Source of the DNA: Alphaproteobacteria bacterium
GTDB lineage: Bacteria > Pseudomonadota > Alphaproteobacteria > Rhizobiales > JAJFHC01
Direction: 5' to 3'
Length of the DNA stretch: 64,000 nt
NCBI GenBank assembly: GCA_021775805.1
Contig: JAJFHD010000096.1
Coordinates: forward strand, 1 to 64,000
Positions 62,492-64,000 of the stretch are shown here, piece after piece. Made by a program: the position numbers and the translations under genes. The notes beneath the pieces are model-generated. The model was not told the origin of the DNA, searched no databases, and saw only the letters and a list, made by a program, of their open reading frames with translations. Each line of letters begins with the position of its first letter. Positions within the stretch are counted from its first letter, which is position 1.

Positions 62492-63277
62492 TCAGATCAC
62501 ATCGAGGTGAACCGCTCCAAGGCCGGAAAACTCAACCGTGACGCGGCCTGTGCGATCAATCCAGAACATGTCCGTGGCGGTGCCCGTATTGTGAATTTGG
62601 CCCGCCTTCAGGCCGTCGCCGTCCCGGGAGCGTGCGTTGGCAAGCCAGACGAAGGCGTCCATCGGATCACCCAGCACGTTGGCGCCATAACCTTCTCGCA
62701 CGACGTTGCCGTCGACCGTCAGGGTCACGGCACAATTGACAAGGTCGATGGTCTGCCACGCCTCAACACCGTCGCCGTAAACCAGGGCACCGTCGGTTCC
62801 ATTGTCGGCAATCACGGAGAAGACATTCTGTTCGGGCCAGTTCTCAAGGTGGCCGGCCACGACTTCGATGGTCGGATGGACGCTGGCGACGGCTGCCTCG
62901 ATCTCGGCCCGTTTGTAGGGTGCCTCGCGGCCTGGAAGGTCGCGGGACAAGCGGAACCCGAATTCACACTCCAGGACGATCGGCGGAAAAGCCTCGGCCT
63001 CCAGCCGTGCCGGCGACGGCAGGATGTATTGCGAGAACAGCCTTGCATAGTAAGGTTCGTCGAGTTTGAGGATCTCCTGGATCCGGGTGTTCGTGCAGGC
63101 GCAAAACCACCCGCCGACTTCCCAGCCCAGCATTTCCACGAACCGGCCCTGAACCGCGTAGGCTTCTTCCAGTGTCCGCGGCCGGCAGTCTTCCGGCAAA
63201 CCCGCCATGACTTTGTTTTCAAGCCTTGCCGCTGTCAGGCACCGGGCGGCCTCTTCAATCTGGTTTTCTGTCAGCAC
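62492..63277 (-). CDS. 2-keto-4-pentenoate hydratase family protein, copy 2
   Basis: A 261-aa paralogue of the gene at 60229. A GTG at 63277 with GAGG upstream is preferred to the TTG in the track. Visible landmarks are LEEAYAVQGRFVEMLGWEVG, LECEFGFRLSRDLPGREAPY with metal-binding acids, and NVLGDPMDAFVWLANARSRD. Sequence between the landmarks has diverged, so the two copies probably act on different substrates. It is divergent from the aminotransferase gene. Confidence 0.85.
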   Translation of the reverse strand: MLTENQIEEAARCLTAARLENKVMAGLPEDCRPRTLEEAYAVQGRFVEMLGWEVGGWFCACTNTRIQEILKLDEPYYARLFSQYILPSPARLEAEAFPPIVLECEFGFRLSRDLPGREAPYKRAEIEAAVASVHPTIEVVAGHLENWPEQNVFSVIADNGTDGALVYGDGVEAWQTIDLVNCAVTLTVDGNVVREGYGANVLGDPMDAFVWLANARSRDGDGLKAGQIHNTGTATDMFWIDRTGRVTVEFSGLGAVHLDVI

Positions 63278-63445
63278 GACGAGCCTCAATCAATGGTTGC
63301 GAGTCCTACCCTAGGTCCGCTCTTGCATTGCTGCAATCGAACTTTGGCTCAGTCTTGCCGATCAAAGGACTCGAAATCTTTGTGCAAGACCGCTACGAAG
63401 TGACAATTATCGCACCACCCGCCACAACCCCAACCGGATACCTTC

Positions 63446-64000
63446 ATGACACCGACGCCCGCCGCAAACCCGCTTCTTCGCGACACCGCAACCCCGCCGA
63501 TACCCGAGGCCCGTGGCTGGCTTTCCGGCTACAAGGGAGATTTCGGTGATGTCGTCGATTTGTCCCAGGCGGTGCCGGGATATCCACCCCATCCCGAATT
63601 GCTCAACCAGCTTTCGGTTGCCGCCGGAACCGTCGCCGCTGCGGACTATGGCGACATCCAGGGTGATCTCGATCTTCGCGAGGCGCTGGTCGAGGACGTG
63701 AACGCGCTCTATCGATCCTGCATAAATCCGGAAAACATTGCAATCACGGCCGGATGCAATCAGGCTTTTTTCGTCGCCATGACCGCACTGGCCCAGGCCG
63801 GCGACCGGGTCATCCTCGCCCAGCCATGGTACTTCAACCACGAGATGACCCTGCAGATGCTCGGCATCGGCATCGCCCCTCTGGAATGCCGGGCCGAAAA
63901 CGGATTCATCCCCGATCCCGACCAAGCCGAAAAACTCATTGATGGTTCCGTGCGGGCAATCGTGCTGATCTCGCCCAACAATCCCACCGGAGCGATCTAT
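63446..64000 (+). CDS. Class I/II PLP-dependent aminotransferase (3' end outside the window)
   Basis: This ORF is absent from the track because it has no stop before the edge. The ATG at 63446 reads MTPTPAANPLLRDT and continues for 185 codons. Family features: LSQAVPGYPPHPELL, ADYGDIQGDLDLREAL, ITAGCNQAFFVAMTALAQAG, LAQPWYFNHEMTL, and SPNNPTGAIY, the aspartate-aminotransferase fold-type I signature just before the edge. The PLP lysine lies outside the window. It is divergent from the hydratase. Confidence 0.9.
   Translation, partial: MTPTPAANPLLRDTATPPIPEARGWLSGYKGDFGDVVDLSQAVPGYPPHPELLNQLSVAAGTVAAADYGDIQGDLDLREALVEDVNALYRSCINPENIAITAGCNQAFFVAMTALAQAGDRVILAQPWYFNHEMTLQMLGIGIAPLECRAENGFIPDPDQAEKLIDGSVRAIVLISPNNPTGAIY

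Overview
The window reads as a chromosome segment of an alphaproteobacterium, most likely of the order Hyphomicrobiales. This rests on gene content and order: an aerobic-type cobaltochelatase pair (cobS-cobT), a lone rpmB, a DUF3108 protein, a SUV3-like helicase, an S4/Hsp15-like protein, a 7Fe ferredoxin (fdxA), carD and an rpoH-type sigma factor lie in one block. The DNA is GC-rich, codon use is uniform over most of the window, and a BA14K-type envelope protein is present. No phage, insertion sequence or CRISPR array was seen. Genus cannot be fixed from sequence reading alone.

Layout. 1-2.5 kb: branched-chain-amino-acid-type ABC transporter genes on the minus strand, running off the left edge. 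2.8-7.9 kb: a small aspartic-protease-fold protein, cyanide-insensitive-type cytochrome bd oxidase (cydAB), and a divergent sugar dehydrogenase with an SDR oxidoreductase. 8.2-20.6 kb: the conserved core block listed above, ending in carD and rpoH. 20.6-23.7 kb: a nuclease-fold protein, tRNA-Arg(CCT), an M48 peptidase of different base composition, and pyrophosphatase. 24-40.9 kb: one long co-directional catabolic locus of 12 genes behind an IclR regulator. It holds a Zn alcohol dehydrogenase, a molybdenum hydroxylase in two genes, a TIM-barrel protein, a complete tripartite tricarboxylate transporter (tctCBA), a metallo-beta-lactamase-fold hydrolase, a signal-less TRAP-type binding protein, an IolD-length ThDP enzyme, an aldehyde dehydrogenase and an IlvD/Edd dehydratase. 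40.9-42.4 kb: a nitric-oxide response module (NsrR-like regulator, membrane protein, truncated haemoglobin) with a recognisable NsrR operator. 42.5-54.7 kb: mixed single genes (metY, NUDIX, TauE/SafE, DeoR, polysaccharide deacetylase, BA14K, ankyrin, exported deaminase, EamA, GNAT, GST, M24 peptidase). 55-64 kb: two acyl-CoA/keto-acid gene groups, including a TPR-sulfotransferase/CoA-ligase/enoyl-CoA hydratase operon, two hydratase paralogues, RlpA, EamA and an aminotransferase cut by the right edge.

The most promising leads for undescribed biology are four. The first is the 24-40.9 kb catabolic locus, whose enzyme set fits no pathway I know exactly. The second is a 24-codon gene (53306-53380, minus) whose Shine-Dalgarno sequence is complementary to about 16 nt of the 16S rRNA 3' end and which is followed by an intrinsic terminator. 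The third is the sulfotransferase-CoA ligase-hydratase operon. The fourth is a set of regulatory sites visible by eye: the NsrR operator, phased DeoR-type repeats, a CRP-like site before rpoH, and a terminator-like hairpin in the rpmB leader. Functional names are family-level readings of the translations; no database search was run.
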